DNA of 64,000 bases from an uncultured Verrucomicrobiae bacterium (GCA_951813855.1 OX638380.1:512876-576875); one strand, 5' to 3'; shown: positions 7,848 to 18,879, counted from the stretch's first letter. Numbers and translations: made by a program. Notes: a model not told the origin generated them from the sequence alone.

Positions 7848-8912
7848 CGAAGGCCTGGGGCTTCGGGTTCATCGATTCAAGATCGGTTCGTTCAGAAAAC
7901 CAGCTACTGAACGAGCGGCCATTCGAGTCGGTCAAAGACTGCTTTCTGCAATTTCTCAACGTATCAGCCACCGGAGAGGCCGCAACGGTTTCGCCGACCA
8001 AAGCAACGTTCCCTGATTCTGGCTCGACTTGAGGCGCCTCAAATTCAGTTGGAAACTACTCGATCTCGGTTCGAACGATTCAAGTCACTGTATCAGGGAT
8101 TCATTTACGGACGAATGACATATCCAGCTCAAAACGCGGGGCGAGCGGTTCAAATCCAGTTTGCCGACAATTGAACCAGTCACCGAAGAAACGGATAGTC
8201 GGACCGAAAATGAATTGCCCGTGCGAGGCAATGAGGCACGGCAAAAACGGTCCCGATTAAGCCGGCAACGAATCAGTTTGGCCCCTGACTTCAGCGGCAA
8301 CCGGATCGGAAACGGAGTCTCGCTCCCCTAAACGCCCCCATCCGTAAACCAGAGAAAATTGCGGCCTCAAGCGCGACGAGAAACCACAGAGTCGCCTCAG
8401 CGAAGGAGAAGCGCAGTTCAAGGAATATCTGGAGCTAGGGATCAACTAACCGTCATCGTAGCGAACCGCTCTTCAGCTACGGTTTGAAGGAAGCGTGCTC
8501 GACCACCGGCAAGTCGCCCACGGCTCAACGTTCTGAGCAATACCGGCTACTTCCCAAGGTGGCATCTGTACGATCGGAAACGGGTCAAGCTTCAAGCAGT
8601 GATCCCCCCGGCAACAAAAGGCGGTGAATCTCCCATACCGGTCATGCCATGACTCCGAACGAAGCCGATCGTCCTGGGCCGGCGTTCGCTCAATCCCAAG
8701 TCACCGGCCGTAGCAGCCAATCGTCGATCGGTTGCGCCGAGCGCTCTCGACCGCCGAACGGAAATCGGCGAGCCCTCGGACTACAGGTCAAGACGAAACC
8801 CCTCGTCCCCGGACAGCCGCACCCCGCCTGCGCCGACCTTGCCCATCCTTCCAATTGTATTGAAACTCTGCCCGAACCGTTTCATACTCCATCTCACAGG
8901 CCTTTCCCGAAG
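7848..8912. other. About 1 kb without a supportable gene
   Basis: No open frame here carries recognisable motifs. A perfect 14 bp palindrome (TTGAGGCGCCTCAA) lies near 8029-8042. The region from ~8649 is open in the frame of the downstream HTH protein but its sequence is low in conservation signals, so it is treated as upstream DNA. Confidence 0.45.
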
Positions 8913-9425
8913 ATGCCCACCGTCGCCGAACAACTACGAACCGCTCGAGAACAACAGGGTCTCTCGATCAAGGAAGTAGCGGAGTTGACCAAACTCCGTT
9001 CCGACCATGTAGTGGCGTTGGAATCGGGAGACTACGGCGCCTTTCCGGCCCCAATCTACATTCGAGGTTTCACGCGCACCTACGCCCGCACGCTCAAACT
9101 GGACGAAGACTCGCTTCTCGCCGCCCTCCAGCAGGAACTCAACGCCAATCCCATGACCCATTCCGGCGAAGACACCGCCTCGGCCCCACCCCGAGGGTTC
9201 CTCGAATTCGTGACCCTGCAATTATCCCGCATCAACTGGACGATCACGATCATCCTGCTCCTGCTTTTGGCGATCATCGGCACCGGCATTCTCGGCGCGC
9301 ACCTCTGGAAAAATTGGCAGCGGCAAGACCCCTTGGACCACCTCGGCAAGGGAGAATACTCGAGCGATCAATCCCTGCCGCTGGAATATCTCACTCTGCC
9401 GGAGACGACGAATTCACCCGGATAA
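8913..9425 (+). CDS. RodZ-like helix-turn-helix membrane protein
   Basis: The 170-residue protein starts MPTVAEQLRTAREQQGLSIK, the usual beginning of the RodZ N-terminal Xre-type HTH (HTH_25). Its conserved continuation is LRSDHVVALESGDY and PIYIRGFTRTYARTLKLD. One membrane segment follows at about residues 108-131 (WTITIILLLLLAIIGTGI), then a short tail. RodZ links the MreB cytoskeleton to the membrane. This version lacks a long periplasmic domain. The open frame extends to 8649, but the ATG at 8913 fits the family. The last 35 bp overlap the convergent phosphatase gene. Confidence 0.7.
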   Translation: MPTVAEQLRTAREQQGLSIKEVAELTKLRSDHVVALESGDYGAFPAPIYIRGFTRTYARTLKLDEDSLLAALQQELNANPMTHSGEDTASAPPRGFLEFVTLQLSRINWTITIILLLLLAIIGTGILGAHLWKNWQRQDPLDHLGKGEYSSDQSLPLEYLTLPETTNSPG

Positions 9426-10938
9426 TGATACCGGTCAGATCGTCCGCCTGGCTCTGATCGCCGGTAAACCGTTCCACCGCAGCGCGGAGACTTTCCAGGA
9501 TTTCGTGGGCTTGCCGCGACCGTTGGCGGTGCACCAGTTCGCGGATGCGGTCTTCTCCAAAAAATTCGTCCTGTTCCGAAAGCGCTTCTTCGAATCCGTC
9601 GGTCAGGATCACCACGATGTCGCCGGCCAACAACGACACTCCGGATTGGGATTCGTAACGAGTGTCGGGACGGATTCCCAAGGGCGGGCCGGAACGGTTC
9701 AACCGCACGCGAATCTCACCTTGCCGGTCGACGATAAAACCGTCGGTATGCCCGGCGTTGGACCAACTGAGCGTCTTTTCCCGCCAATCGACGCAGCTCA
9801 GGATCATGGTAATATAACGTTCGCGACTCAGGTCTTCGGCCAAGGCGGCGTTGGCTTGAGTCAGCATTTCGCCGACCTCTCGGCTCGGTTGCGCCAGCAC
9901 CCGAACGTAGGCTCTCGCCTCGGCCATCAGCAAAGCCGGCCCGATGCCGTGACCGGTGACGTCGGCCACAACCAACCCCAACCGGTTGCGAGGCATTTTC
10001 AAATAATCGAAATAATCGCCTCCGGCCGCTTCGGTGGGAAAACTGGCTCCCGCGATGTCCAAGCCTGAACACTCGGGCGAATGCTTGGGAAACATCCATT
10101 GCTGAATTTCCCGCGCAGCGCGGAATTGCTCCTCGTGGTGACGCAATTCTCTTTCGGTTCGCAAGCGTTCGGAAATATCCCGGATAAAGGCGACGATCAT
10201 CTGGCGCTGATGCCACTCCAGCTTGCTGGTCGAGATTTCCAGCGGAATCAATTTGCCGGTCTGAGTTCGCCCCTCGATTTGCAACAGCCGTCCCTTCCGG
10301 CCGTTCGCCCCCTCGCCCTGCCCTCGAGTCAATTGCCGGCGCATTGCGGAGAGTCCCGATTCCCCGAACAACCGTTCCATCCTGGCACCTTCCAATTCGG
10401 ATTCCGGGTAGCCGAAGATTTCCGTCGCGGCGGGATTAGCGAAGTGGATCATCCCTTCCACGTCGATGAAGACGAACGCGTCGGTGGAATTTTCCCAGAT
10501 CAAGCGGTAGCGCAATTCGTTCTCCTTCAAAGCGTGCTCGACTTCCTTGCGCTCGCGGCGGACTTGCGCTTCGCGAGTCTCCCGTTCGACCGCAACCACC
10601 AACCGAGCCAACTCGCCTTTCTTCAGAAAATCGTGAGCGCCGGATTTCATCACGGCTGCGGCTTCGTATTCTTCGATGTCCCCTGATACGATGATGAACG
10701 GAATGTCGAGCCCGGACATTTTCAATATCCGCAACGCGTCGCAGGCGGTGAATCCCGGCAGATTGTAGTCCGACAGGATCACGTCCCAATCGTTTTTGCC
10801 CAGAGCGTCCCGCAGGGTCGTTTCGGAGTCCACGCGATGGCTGATCGGTTCGTAACCCCCTTGCCGCAGAATCTTCTCCACGATCCGGGCGTCGAAATCC
10901 GAATCTTCGATAATCAACAGCTTCAGGTTTTTTTGCAT
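9391..10938 (-). CDS. Response regulator with PAS and SpoIIE/PP2C phosphatase domains
   Basis: The 515-residue protein has a receiver domain at ~1-125 (IIEDSDFDARIV acidic pocket, phosphoacceptor Asp57 in SDYNLPG, Lys in DFLKKGE). A PAS domain follows at ~145-265 (LIWENSTDAFVFIDVEG, AATEIFGYPESELEG). A short coiled segment then leads to a SpoIIE-type PP2C phosphatase at ~290-510 with the metal-binding EAAGGDYFDY, VADVTGHGIGPALLMA, SNAGHTDGFIV and DDLTGIIIRV motifs. Such proteins usually dephosphorylate an anti-anti-sigma factor (RsbU-like). No partner switch or histidine kinase gene is adjacent. It lies 3 bp downstream of the flippase gene on the same strand. Confidence 0.85.
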   Translation of the reverse strand: MQKNLKLLIIEDSDFDARIVEKILRQGGYEPISHRVDSETTLRDALGKNDWDVILSDYNLPGFTACDALRILKMSGLDIPFIIVSGDIEEYEAAAVMKSGAHDFLKKGELARLVVAVERETREAQVRRERKEVEHALKENELRYRLIWENSTDAFVFIDVEGMIHFANPAATEIFGYPESELEGARMERLFGESGLSAMRRQLTRGQGEGANGRKGRLLQIEGRTQTGKLIPLEISTSKLEWHQRQMIVAFIRDISERLRTERELRHHEEQFRAAREIQQWMFPKHSPECSGLDIAGASFPTEAAGGDYFDYLKMPRNRLGLVVADVTGHGIGPALLMAEARAYVRVLAQPSREVGEMLTQANAALAEDLSRERYITMILSCVDWREKTLSWSNAGHTDGFIVDRQGEIRVRLNRSGPPLGIRPDTRYESQSGVSLLAGDIVVILTDGFEEALSEQDEFFGEDRIRELVHRQRSRQAHEILESLRAAVERFTGDQSQADDLTGIIIRVNSSSPAE

Positions 10939-10941
10939 GGC

Positions 10942-12231
10942 CTACGCTTTGTCCGATTCGCGGTTGGCTACCCGATAACTAAAGAGACAACATCCCGCCA
11001 AAAGCGTCGCATTGGCGATCGCGATCCCCAACATGATCGAACCTGTCGAGTGACCGTACCGCAGCAATCCGGTGCAGTAGGCCAACGGCACGATCAACAA
11101 ACAGCACACCTTCCCGAATTCCCGACGAGCCACCAGATGGTTGAGATAGACGTTCGCCAGGGCCAACAAACCCATCGCCCCCAGAAACCAGGGAATCAAG
11201 CTCGCGATCTGCAACAGATTCTCCTCGCGGTTCGCATACCACTCCGCAGTCCCGGAAGGCAAGAAAGACAACGCCGCGATCCAATCCGGTACGACGGGCA
11301 TCAACCAGTAAAGAGCCGTGAAACTGGCAATCACTGTAAGTATGACCAGCGCCGTGGCAAGCATGATGCGAAAGATGAGCTTAGCTCCGGAATCGCCCGA
11401 ATCGGACCGCACCAACCGGGGAAACATCACGGCCGCTATCGGACCGACCAACATGACGATTCCTCTCCCCACCATGCCGGCGGCGCCATAAACGCCGCTT
11501 TCTTCCTCGGACAACCGAGCCCGGGCGAAAAACATGTCCACGCTCAACATGAACTGAACGATGCCCGGTCCCATAGCGAAACGCGAAGCCCGCCAGAACC
11601 AAGCGCCGATACGAAGGGCGGCGAAACCTTCGGTCCAGAGCCAGCGACACGGAGCGGCCGCCAACACCAGAGAACAACACATGCCGACCAAGGCGCCGCT
11701 CATCAACCACTCCAAATGAAATCCTAACAACAGAAAAACCAGGGTCATCGCCGCAAAACGCCCTAATCCATTGCTCAGAATCGCCCACCCCAACCAACCG
11801 AACAGTTGCTTCCCCTGCAAAATGCCCGCGAAAACCGGTGCCCACAAGGCGGGCAATACGGCCAACAACGTAATCCAGAACGCCCCAGGATCATCCAATT
11901 TCAACCGGTCCAAGATCCAATCTTGCGCGAAGAAAGCCCCGACCACCCCCAACAACCAGAGCACCGTAAGAATCAATAAGATCCCGGCGGTATCGGCCGC
12001 CAATTCCCGCTGCTGCTCCCGGCTCGAGCAGACGGCCGCCTGATGAGCGAAACCGATCTGCAACCCAGGAGCGAGGACCATCGAGAGATTGATGATCATG
12101 ATCAGGGTGTAGAACAAACCGAATTGATTGCTGCTCAACCAAGGCGCCCCGACGAAATACACCGCGAACATGAACAACCCGGACAGCGTAGCCGTCAACA
12201 TCATCCAAGTTCCCTGTTGCGACAGATTCAT
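10942..12231 (-). CDS. Polysaccharide/oligosaccharide flippase (Wzx/MATE-like)
   Basis: The 429-residue protein is hydrophobic throughout, with about 12 predicted transmembrane segments (for example MMLTATLSGLFMFAVYFVG, LLILTVLWLLGVVGAFF, LATALVILTVIASFTALYW). This is the layout of polysaccharide export flippases in the MOP superfamily, which move lipid-linked sugars across the inner membrane. It overlaps the upstream glycosyltransferase gene by 4 bp (12,228-12,231) and lies 3 bp from the response-regulator gene, so these genes are probably co-transcribed. The substrate is unknown. Confidence 0.75.
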   Translation of the reverse strand: MNLSQQGTWMMLTATLSGLFMFAVYFVGAPWLSSNQFGLFYTLIMIINLSMVLAPGLQIGFAHQAAVCSSREQQRELAADTAGILLILTVLWLLGVVGAFFAQDWILDRLKLDDPGAFWITLLAVLPALWAPVFAGILQGKQLFGWLGWAILSNGLGRFAAMTLVFLLLGFHLEWLMSGALVGMCCSLVLAAAPCRWLWTEGFAALRIGAWFWRASRFAMGPGIVQFMLSVDMFFARARLSEEESGVYGAAGMVGRGIVMLVGPIAAVMFPRLVRSDSGDSGAKLIFRIMLATALVILTVIASFTALYWLMPVVPDWIAALSFLPSGTAEWYANREENLLQIASLIPWFLGAMGLLALANVYLNHLVARREFGKVCCLLIVPLAYCTGLLRYGHSTGSIMLGIAIANATLLAGCCLFSYRVANRESDKA

Positions 12232-13220
12232 AGCTCGTTCTCTCCGTCACGATCCACCGCCACGATTTCGATATCGCCGGCCGGCCGGGACGGCGGCTGT
12301 TTCCCCGAAGCGCGCTTCAACAACCCCGACCAAACTCCCGTGCCGTAGGTCAGATGGCCGGCGGCCAACAAACCGGCCGTTGCCGCCCCCGTCACGATCC
12401 CTTGGGCGAGCGAAGTCTTGAGTCCCAAACCGAACAACACGGCGCCGTAAGCCCACACCGGCCAGAAGATCCAAAAAGCGGACAAACCCCACCACAATCC
12501 GGGCAGGGCCAGGAGCCACAGAACCAAGCCGGCCGGAACGAAATTGGGAATCGATCCCAGACTGGGATGCCGGCGCACTTGCTCTCCCCGGCCGAAGCCG
12601 TAACGGTAAAGCATCCGCAAATATTCGGGCACCGTGCTTCGGGGTTGCCGATAGACGACCAGTCCCGGGTCATACCACAGCTTCCCGCCCCGTCGTTGGA
12701 TCTCGTCCAACAGGGCGTTTTCTTCGTTCGGATACATCTCTTCGTCGAATCCCCCGGAAGCCGCGAAGGCCTGGCTGTCGATAGCCAAGTTGCAAAGGAT
12801 CAACTCCTTTTCCGTGGTTTCCCGGAGCGAACCGAATTGCCGGTAGCGAGCGGCGCTGGCGCCGAAAGCCAATCGGTTGCCCATGAGTTGCGCGAAAATC
12901 CGCTGCCACCGGTTAACTTCCGGGGCGCACAGGCTCGGTCCTCCCGCCGTCGCCGCGGCGCCGGAAGCAAATCGTTCGGCCACCCGTTCCAGGACGTCCG
13001 GAGCCGCCTGAGAATCGTCGTCCAAAAAATACAGGATTTTACCCCTGGCTTGGCGGGCGGCGAGATTGCGCTGCCGGCTGGGATAGCGTCCCTTGGCCAG
13101 CAAGATTTCGACCGAGTCCGGGGCGCACCGGCAATGCCGCAAGGCCTCGAGCGCCGGAATGCGTTCCTGATCAGGGCGCACGGCGATAATCACCGTAATC
13201 AACGGCCATTCGCGATTCAT
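12228..13220 (-). CDS. Family 2 glycosyltransferase with C-terminal membrane segments
   Basis: The 330-residue protein begins MNREWPLITVIIAVR, the start of a GT-A fold. It has the metal-binding region ILYFLDDDSQAAPDVL (about 90-105), a GGFDEEMYPNEENALLDEI acceptor-side motif, and a membrane tail with two to four helices (LVLWLLALPGLWWGL, FWPVWAYGAVLFGLG). Such proteins add sugars to cell-surface polysaccharide. The ATG at 13,220 overlaps the stop of the M20 deacetylase gene by 4 bp, which supports this start over the longer open frame. Together with the flippase it suggests a small surface-glycan module. Confidence 0.8.
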   Translation of the reverse strand: MNREWPLITVIIAVRPDQERIPALEALRHCRCAPDSVEILLAKGRYPSRQRNLAARQARGKILYFLDDDSQAAPDVLERVAERFASGAAATAGGPSLCAPEVNRWQRIFAQLMGNRLAFGASAARYRQFGSLRETTEKELILCNLAIDSQAFAASGGFDEEMYPNEENALLDEIQRRGGKLWYDPGLVVYRQPRSTVPEYLRMLYRYGFGRGEQVRRHPSLGSIPNFVPAGLVLWLLALPGLWWGLSAFWIFWPVWAYGAVLFGLGLKTSLAQGIVTGAATAGLLAAGHLTYGTGVWSGLLKRASGKQPPSRPAGDIEIVAVDRDGENEL

Positions 13221-14362
13221 GGCTGCGCCATCAAGTAACGACGCAACAACCCGGTCCCCCGCTCGAGCGACCGCTCGGCGATCCATTCCCGTTCCGTATG
13301 AGCTTGAGCGATGTCTCCCGGTCCGAACACCACGCAGGGAATGCCCGCTTCGGCCAGAATGGCGGCGTCGCAAAAATAATCCGCACCCGTCCCCTGCCGG
13401 CAGTTCATCGACCGCAGAAATTCCTGTACCTGAGGCAAGGTCACGTCGGTTTCCAATGCCGGCCCCGGCCGGCCCCGCAAATCCTCGATCCGGATCTTCA
13501 CTCCCGTCTCCCGAGCGATCGTCATCAGTTCCTTTCGAACGGTCGCCACGCTTTCCTGCGGCAAGGTGCGGCGATCGATGCGGACGCTGCAAGCGTCAGG
13601 AACGATATTCGGTTGTTTGCCTCCTCGGATGATCCCCACGTTGACCGTAGGCGCCCCCAACAAGGGGTGCGTCTTTTCCCGCAAGCGCTCGGCGTACCCG
13701 GTTTCCAGGGCGACGACCATTTGGGCCATCGCCAGTATCGCGTTGCGGCCTAGTTCCGGCCGCGAACCGTGCGCGGCTTTACCGCGGGTTTCCAGCCGCA
13801 GCCAACAGACGCCCTTGTGCGCCACTACGGTCGCCAGCCTAGTCGGTTCGCCGACGACGGCCAAGTCCGCAGCCGGCGCCTTGGCGGCCAACGCTCGGGA
13901 TCCCAATTGCGCGTGCTCTTCGTCCGCCAAACCGACAAACTGAATTTCGGTGTCACGGGGACGTTCCGGCAAGGACGCAACCTGCAACATAGCCTGAAAC
14001 ATCGCCGCCACCGAACCTTTAGTATCGCAGGCGCCCCGGCCGTAAATACGTCCCCGCGTCATTTCCGGCTCCAACTGGCTCGCTTCGCTAATCCCCACGG
14101 TATCCAAATGCGGAGCCAGGAGAATCCGGCGGTGCCGTCGTTTTCGCGCCGGCAAAGTCACGAAGAGATTCCGCCGTCCCTGACCGACGGATTGCCAAGC
14201 GACGCGCAACCCCGCCTGACGAGCCAGGCCGGCCAGATAACGGCCGACGCGTTCCTCGCCGGCCCAAGCGCCGTTGCCCTCGGCAAACGCCGGATTAACG
14301 CTGGGAATCCGAATCAATTCCCGCAACAGCTCCGTTGCGGTTATTGGCGTGACCATCTTCAA
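13217..14362 (-). CDS. M20 family deacetylase (ArgE/DapE/CPG2 type)
   Basis: The 381-residue metallohydrolase has the M20 order of motifs: SVNPAF near the N-terminus, LLAPHLDTVG (first metal His and catalytic Asp), YGRGACDTKGS (bridging Asp), GLADEEHAQLGSRAL (catalytic and metal Glu), VVGEPT, and HTEREW near the C-terminus (last His). The dimerisation insert starts around VVAHKGVCWL. The family removes acyl groups from amino acids, for example N-acetylornithine in arginine synthesis or succinyl-diaminopimelate. The substrate cannot be set from sequence. The ArgA-type gene at the left edge is not linked to it. It overlaps the glycosyltransferase gene by 4 bp. Confidence 0.8.
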   Translation of the reverse strand: MKMVTPITATELLRELIRIPSVNPAFAEGNGAWAGEERVGRYLAGLARQAGLRVAWQSVGQGRRNLFVTLPARKRRHRRILLAPHLDTVGISEASQLEPEMTRGRIYGRGACDTKGSVAAMFQAMLQVASLPERPRDTEIQFVGLADEEHAQLGSRALAAKAPAADLAVVGEPTRLATVVAHKGVCWLRLETRGKAAHGSRPELGRNAILAMAQMVVALETGYAERLREKTHPLLGAPTVNVGIIRGGKQPNIVPDACSVRIDRRTLPQESVATVRKELMTIARETGVKIRIEDLRGRPGPALETDVTLPQVQEFLRSMNCRQGTGADYFCDAAILAEAGIPCVVFGPGDIAQAHTEREWIAERSLERGTGLLRRYLMAQP

Positions 14363-14547
14363 CGAGCGGCGAAACTATCCCTTCCCGGAATTTCCGTCGA
14401 GCAGGGAATCTACCGGGCCGGCGTTCACGGACGAGAACCGCCGTCCCGCCCGGATAGTTCTGTCATCTCTCGATCTTTTGCTCCATAAATCGTTGCCGGG
14501 CGGCAGGCCGACTGACCCGCCGCCGAGATTCGACTCCTGGAGTTAAC

Positions 14548-15651
<1,104 letters not shown>

Positions 15652-15669
15652 CCGGCATTGGCCGCCGGT

Positions 15670-16707
15670 TTAGCTGCCAGTGATCGGCGGTGCCGGGAAC
15701 GGCGGGATCCCCGGCGTCAGGGGCGGCTTGACGGGATCGGGAGCCTCTCCTTCCGGAGCCTGATCCTCTCCTCCCACCCGAGGCTGGCTCGCGTCGATCG
15801 TTTTCATGATCGTGGCCACCGCCGTGCCGATGTCTCCCAGATTCGCCGGAATGATCAGGCTGTTGTTGGTACGGGCCAATGACCCGAATTCCCTCACGTA
15901 TTGCTCGGCAACCCGCAAATTGACGGCATGGGCGCCGCCCGGCTGGTTGATCGCCGCCGCGATGTTGCGCAACCCCTCGGCCGTGGCTTCGGCAATCAGG
16001 GTAATCTCGCGAGCCTTGCCTTCGGCCTCGTTGATCTGTCTTTGCTTGGCCGCTTGGGAAAGGTTGATGATCTCCTGCTTGTCGCCCTCGGAGACATTGA
16101 TCTTCGCTTGGCGTTCGCCCTCGGATTCGGCCACGACCGCGCGCCTCTCGCGTTCGGCCCGCATCTGCTTTTCCAAGGCGTCCTTCACCGATTCGGGAGG
16201 AACGATGTCCTTGATCTCGTAACGCAGCACTTTCACTCCCCAAGGTTCGGAGGCTCGATCCACCTCGGCGACCACTTGGGCGTTGATTTTATCCCGTTCT
16301 TCGAAGGTCCGATCCAGTTCGATCTTGCCGATTTCCGAACGCAACGTCGTCTGCGCCAATTGCGACGTGGCGAACGCGTAATTCTCGATGCCGTAACTGG
16401 CGGAGCGGGAGTCCACTACCTGCATGTACAGGATGCCGTCGATCGACACGGAGATATTGTCCTTGGTGATGCAGGTTTGCGAAGGAACGTCCACGGCATG
16501 CTCCTTGAGCGAATGCTTGTAGGCAACCTTGTCCAGAAACGGGAGCAGAAGATGGAACCCGGCGTCCAGAGTACGGGAAAACTTGCCGAGGCGCTCGACG
16601 ACAAACTGTTCGCGTTGCGGCACCACTCGGGCCGTCTTGAAAATGGTGACGATCACCATCAAGGCCAATCCGCCGGCTAAGATGTAAAGTAATGAATCCA
16701 TTATCAA
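15670..16707 (-). CDS. SPFH/band 7 (stomatin-like, QmcA type) membrane protein
   Basis: The 345-residue protein has one N-terminal membrane segment (LLYILAGGLALMVIVTIF) followed by the band 7 domain (VPQREQFVVERLGKFSRTLD, GFHLLLPFLD, ALRSEIGKIELDRTFEERD in variant form). A long alanine/glutamate-rich helical region (EGERQAKINVSEGDKQEI) leads to a proline-rich tail. SPFH proteins oligomerise in the membrane as large scaffolds and often bind FtsH-type proteases. It lies 17 bp downstream of an NfeD-family gene on the same strand, the classic pairing for this family. Confidence 0.88.
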   Translation of the reverse strand: MIMDSLLYILAGGLALMVIVTIFKTARVVPQREQFVVERLGKFSRTLDAGFHLLLPFLDKVAYKHSLKEHAVDVPSQTCITKDNISVSIDGILYMQVVDSRSASYGIENYAFATSQLAQTTLRSEIGKIELDRTFEERDKINAQVVAEVDRASEPWGVKVLRYEIKDIVPPESVKDALEKQMRAERERRAVVAESEGERQAKINVSEGDKQEIINLSQAAKQRQINEAEGKAREITLIAEATAEGLRNIAAAINQPGGAHAVNLRVAEQYVREFGSLARTNNSLIIPANLGDIGTAVATIMKTIDASQPRVGGEDQAPEGEAPDPVKPPLTPGIPPFPAPPITGS

Positions 16708-16724
16708 TTCCCCCGTTCGATCGT

Positions 16725-17192
16725 TCAGTTCCGTTCCACGACTAATTCCGAACCGTTCCGATCTACAATCCGCACTTCATCGCCCTTCGCGAAACCTCCC
16801 ACTCCCTGGGAGCGGGCTTGCCAATGGGTGCCGCGGAAAAAGACCCGGCCCCGATCGGACCGGTCATCGGAAAAACCGGATTCGACCTCCGCCACGCGTC
16901 CCAGAAAATCGTCGTCGTCGCCCCCGGTTCCCCCCGTAATCGTCCTGCCGACGAACAAGGTTTTAAACTTGTTGCGCAGCAGCAGCAACGAGCCTACGGA
17001 AATCACCGAAAACATGATCAAGGGCAACCCATAGGCCGTGGGCATTCCCACCCAAATCAACAGTCCCACCGATAACGCACCGATCCCCAAGAAGATGATG
17101 ATCAAGCCGGGCACGGCGAATTCCAGCAAGATGAGCGCAATCCCGATCGCCGCCCAAATGCCCTCCGGTCCGATTTCTGGCCACCAGCCCAT
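16725..17192 (-). CDS. NfeD-family membrane protein partner of the SPFH protein
   Basis: The 155-residue protein starts MGWWPEIGPEGIWAAIGIA and has two to three membrane segments (IWAAIGIALILLEFAVPGLI, GIGALSVGLLIWVG, LIMFSVISVGSLLLL). A C-terminal OB-fold segment follows (LGRVAEVES...GRVFFRGTHWQARS, GDEVRIVDRNGSELVVE). The open frame reaches 17,417, but this ATG places the first helix at the N-terminus as in other short NfeD proteins. NfeD and SPFH proteins form membrane microdomain complexes. Co-transcription with the downstream SPFH gene is likely. Confidence 0.85.
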   Translation of the reverse strand: MGWWPEIGPEGIWAAIGIALILLEFAVPGLIIIFLGIGALSVGLLIWVGMPTAYGLPLIMFSVISVGSLLLLRNKFKTLFVGRTITGGTGGDDDDFLGRVAEVESGFSDDRSDRGRVFFRGTHWQARSQGVGGFAKGDEVRIVDRNGSELVVERN

Positions 17193-17262
17193 AATACGCT
17201 TTCCCTGTTGGGTCGAAAATACCGATGCCGACCCTATCCGATCTTCCGAAAAAACAACACCC

Positions 17263-18009
17263 TTAAAAATGATAGCGCAGCAGCAGATTGGGATTGTGTT
17301 CGTCGACGCCGGCGACGCCGTACTTGTTGCGCCAGAAGATGTACTCCATTCCCAGGTAGAGTTTCCGTTCCTGGCCGATCCAATGGCTGACGTCCCATTT
17401 GAGCTGAGGTTGGGCATGGAACGTAGCCGTCCCGTGATTTTTACTGGTCGCGTCGAAAAAACCGTCGAAGAGAAACCGGGATTGGCCGATCCGAAACGGC
17501 GCCGACCAAAACGAGGTCAGCTGCCAATTATCCCTCATGCTGGCGTTGAGCCGGCGATAACCGCGAATCGCGAAAACCTGAAAGCCGGGAATATTGAGGT
17601 CGACGCCTCCCCCCAAGAGTCCGTGAGCGAAGCCTCTTCCGGCCTCCATAGTCACCCCCGCCTTAAAGGCCTTGATGAAGCCGCGATCCAGTTCGGCGAG
17701 CGTTACGCTCGGCGATACTTCGAGATAAAGATCGTCGCTGCCGTCGTCGAACAACTGCATGTCGGAAAACCCGAACAAATCGCCCCAGGAATACAGGCTC
17801 AGATGCTCGTAGGTCAGCATGGTGCGGCCGGACTCGCCCAGCTCGTATCGTTCGCCGCGAAGCAGGGAGAGGCTGTGATCGACGAACAAGGTTTCAGCCC
17901 AACCGGCCGAAACCCCTACCCAACCGGCCGTCAGCAACGACCAGCACCGGACCGCGATCGCCGGAAATCCCGACTTGCGAACCGCGGCCTTCGGCGGCGG
18001 CATGCCCAT
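17263..18009 (-). CDS. Outer-membrane channel protein, Tsx-like
   Basis: The 248-residue protein has an N-terminal signal sequence ending in SAGWAE (about residue 38). It then shows alternating aromatic beta-strand patterns (TMLTYEHLSLYSWGDLFGFSD, SDDLYLEVSPSVTLAEL, KLYLGMEYIFWRNKYGV) and a terminal Phe in LLLRYHF, as expected for a BAM-inserted barrel. The YSWGDLFGF and EYIFWRNKYG motifs recall the nucleoside-specific Tsx channel family. Neighbours give no functional clue. Confidence 0.65.
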   Translation of the reverse strand: MGMPPPKAAVRKSGFPAIAVRCWSLLTAGWVGVSAGWAETLFVDHSLSLLRGERYELGESGRTMLTYEHLSLYSWGDLFGFSDMQLFDDGSDDLYLEVSPSVTLAELDRGFIKAFKAGVTMEAGRGFAHGLLGGGVDLNIPGFQVFAIRGYRRLNASMRDNWQLTSFWSAPFRIGQSRFLFDGFFDATSKNHGTATFHAQPQLKWDVSHWIGQERKLYLGMEYIFWRNKYGVAGVDEHNPNLLLRYHF

Positions 18010-18036
18010 AACCGATTCAAGCGCCCGCGGGCGCGG

Positions 18037-18879
18037 TCACCGTTCCACCTGAACCCCGAATTCCTGAATCTTCCGCACCTGGTTGCGCGGGATCCGATTG
18101 CCCCGCACGTACAGCCGCAGAAAGGGAGCGAATCTCTTTTCTCCCTCGAAATCGGACCGGGCGGCGCTGATCAGCGGACCGATGTCCGAAATGCGATTAT
18201 ATTCCAGGAACAGGTAATTCAGATTCTTCAGATCTTCCAGCGGATGCAAGTCGAACAGTTCGTTGCCGTCCAACGACAGGGAGGAGAGCCATTTGAGGGA
18301 GGCGATGCCTTCGACGCTTTCGATCTCGTTGACGCTTAAATGCAACGAAGCCAATTTAGGCAAATCCAGGATCGGGTAGATGTACTTGACCCGGTTGTAG
18401 CCCAGATACAACGCCGAAAGGTTGGTCAGGGTCGAGAGCGGTTTGAGGTCGGCGACCCGGTTATGGGACAGTTCGATGTACTGCAGTGCCTTGAGCGTTC
18501 CCAAGGGCTTGATATCGCCGATCGAGTTGTTCGACAAATCCAAGGATTGCAACCGGGGCAGATTGGCGATCGGAGAAATATCGGTGATCTGATTATCGGC
18601 CAGATCCAACAGCGCCAAGCTGCGGCATTTCTCCAATCCGGTCAGATCGCGGATCTTCAGGCCGCGGCCCTTGACCGTCGAAATATTCAGCACGTCCTCT
18701 TCGGTGATGGGTTCATCGTTATTCCGTTTTTCGTAGACTTGTTTCCGGACCGCTTCTTCGAGATTGCGGTCGGGAAAGATTGATTCGAGAGCCGCGGCCT
18801 CCTCCTGCGCCCAAGCGCCGGAAGCCAAGACGCACCACACTGCCGTCACGACGACGATTCCAAGCCTGTTTCGATTCAT
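18037..18879 (-). CDS. Secreted leucine-rich-repeat protein (SDS22/internalin-like)
   Basis: The product starts MNRNRLGIVVVTAVWCVLAS with a signal peptide cleaved near AWA-QEE. A run of 22-residue LRR units follows (LALLDLADNQITDISPIANL, LQSLDLSNNSIGDIKPLGTL, LQYIELSHNRVADLKPLSTL and so on), about eight repeats, with a short basic tail. The region before the repeats (FPDRNLEEAVRKQVYEK) resembles the cap found in bacterial internalin-type proteins. The frame opens at 19,014, but the ATG at 18,879 is chosen because the signal peptide begins there. It is probably a periplasmic or surface protein-binding protein, with partner unknown. Confidence 0.75.
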   Translation of the reverse strand: MNRNRLGIVVVTAVWCVLASGAWAQEEAAALESIFPDRNLEEAVRKQVYEKRNNDEPITEEDVLNISTVKGRGLKIRDLTGLEKCRSLALLDLADNQITDISPIANLPRLQSLDLSNNSIGDIKPLGTLKALQYIELSHNRVADLKPLSTLTNLSALYLGYNRVKYIYPILDLPKLASLHLSVNEIESVEGIASLKWLSSLSLDGNELFDLHPLEDLKNLNYLFLEYNRISDIGPLISAARSDFEGEKRFAPFLRLYVRGNRIPRNQVRKIQEFGVQVER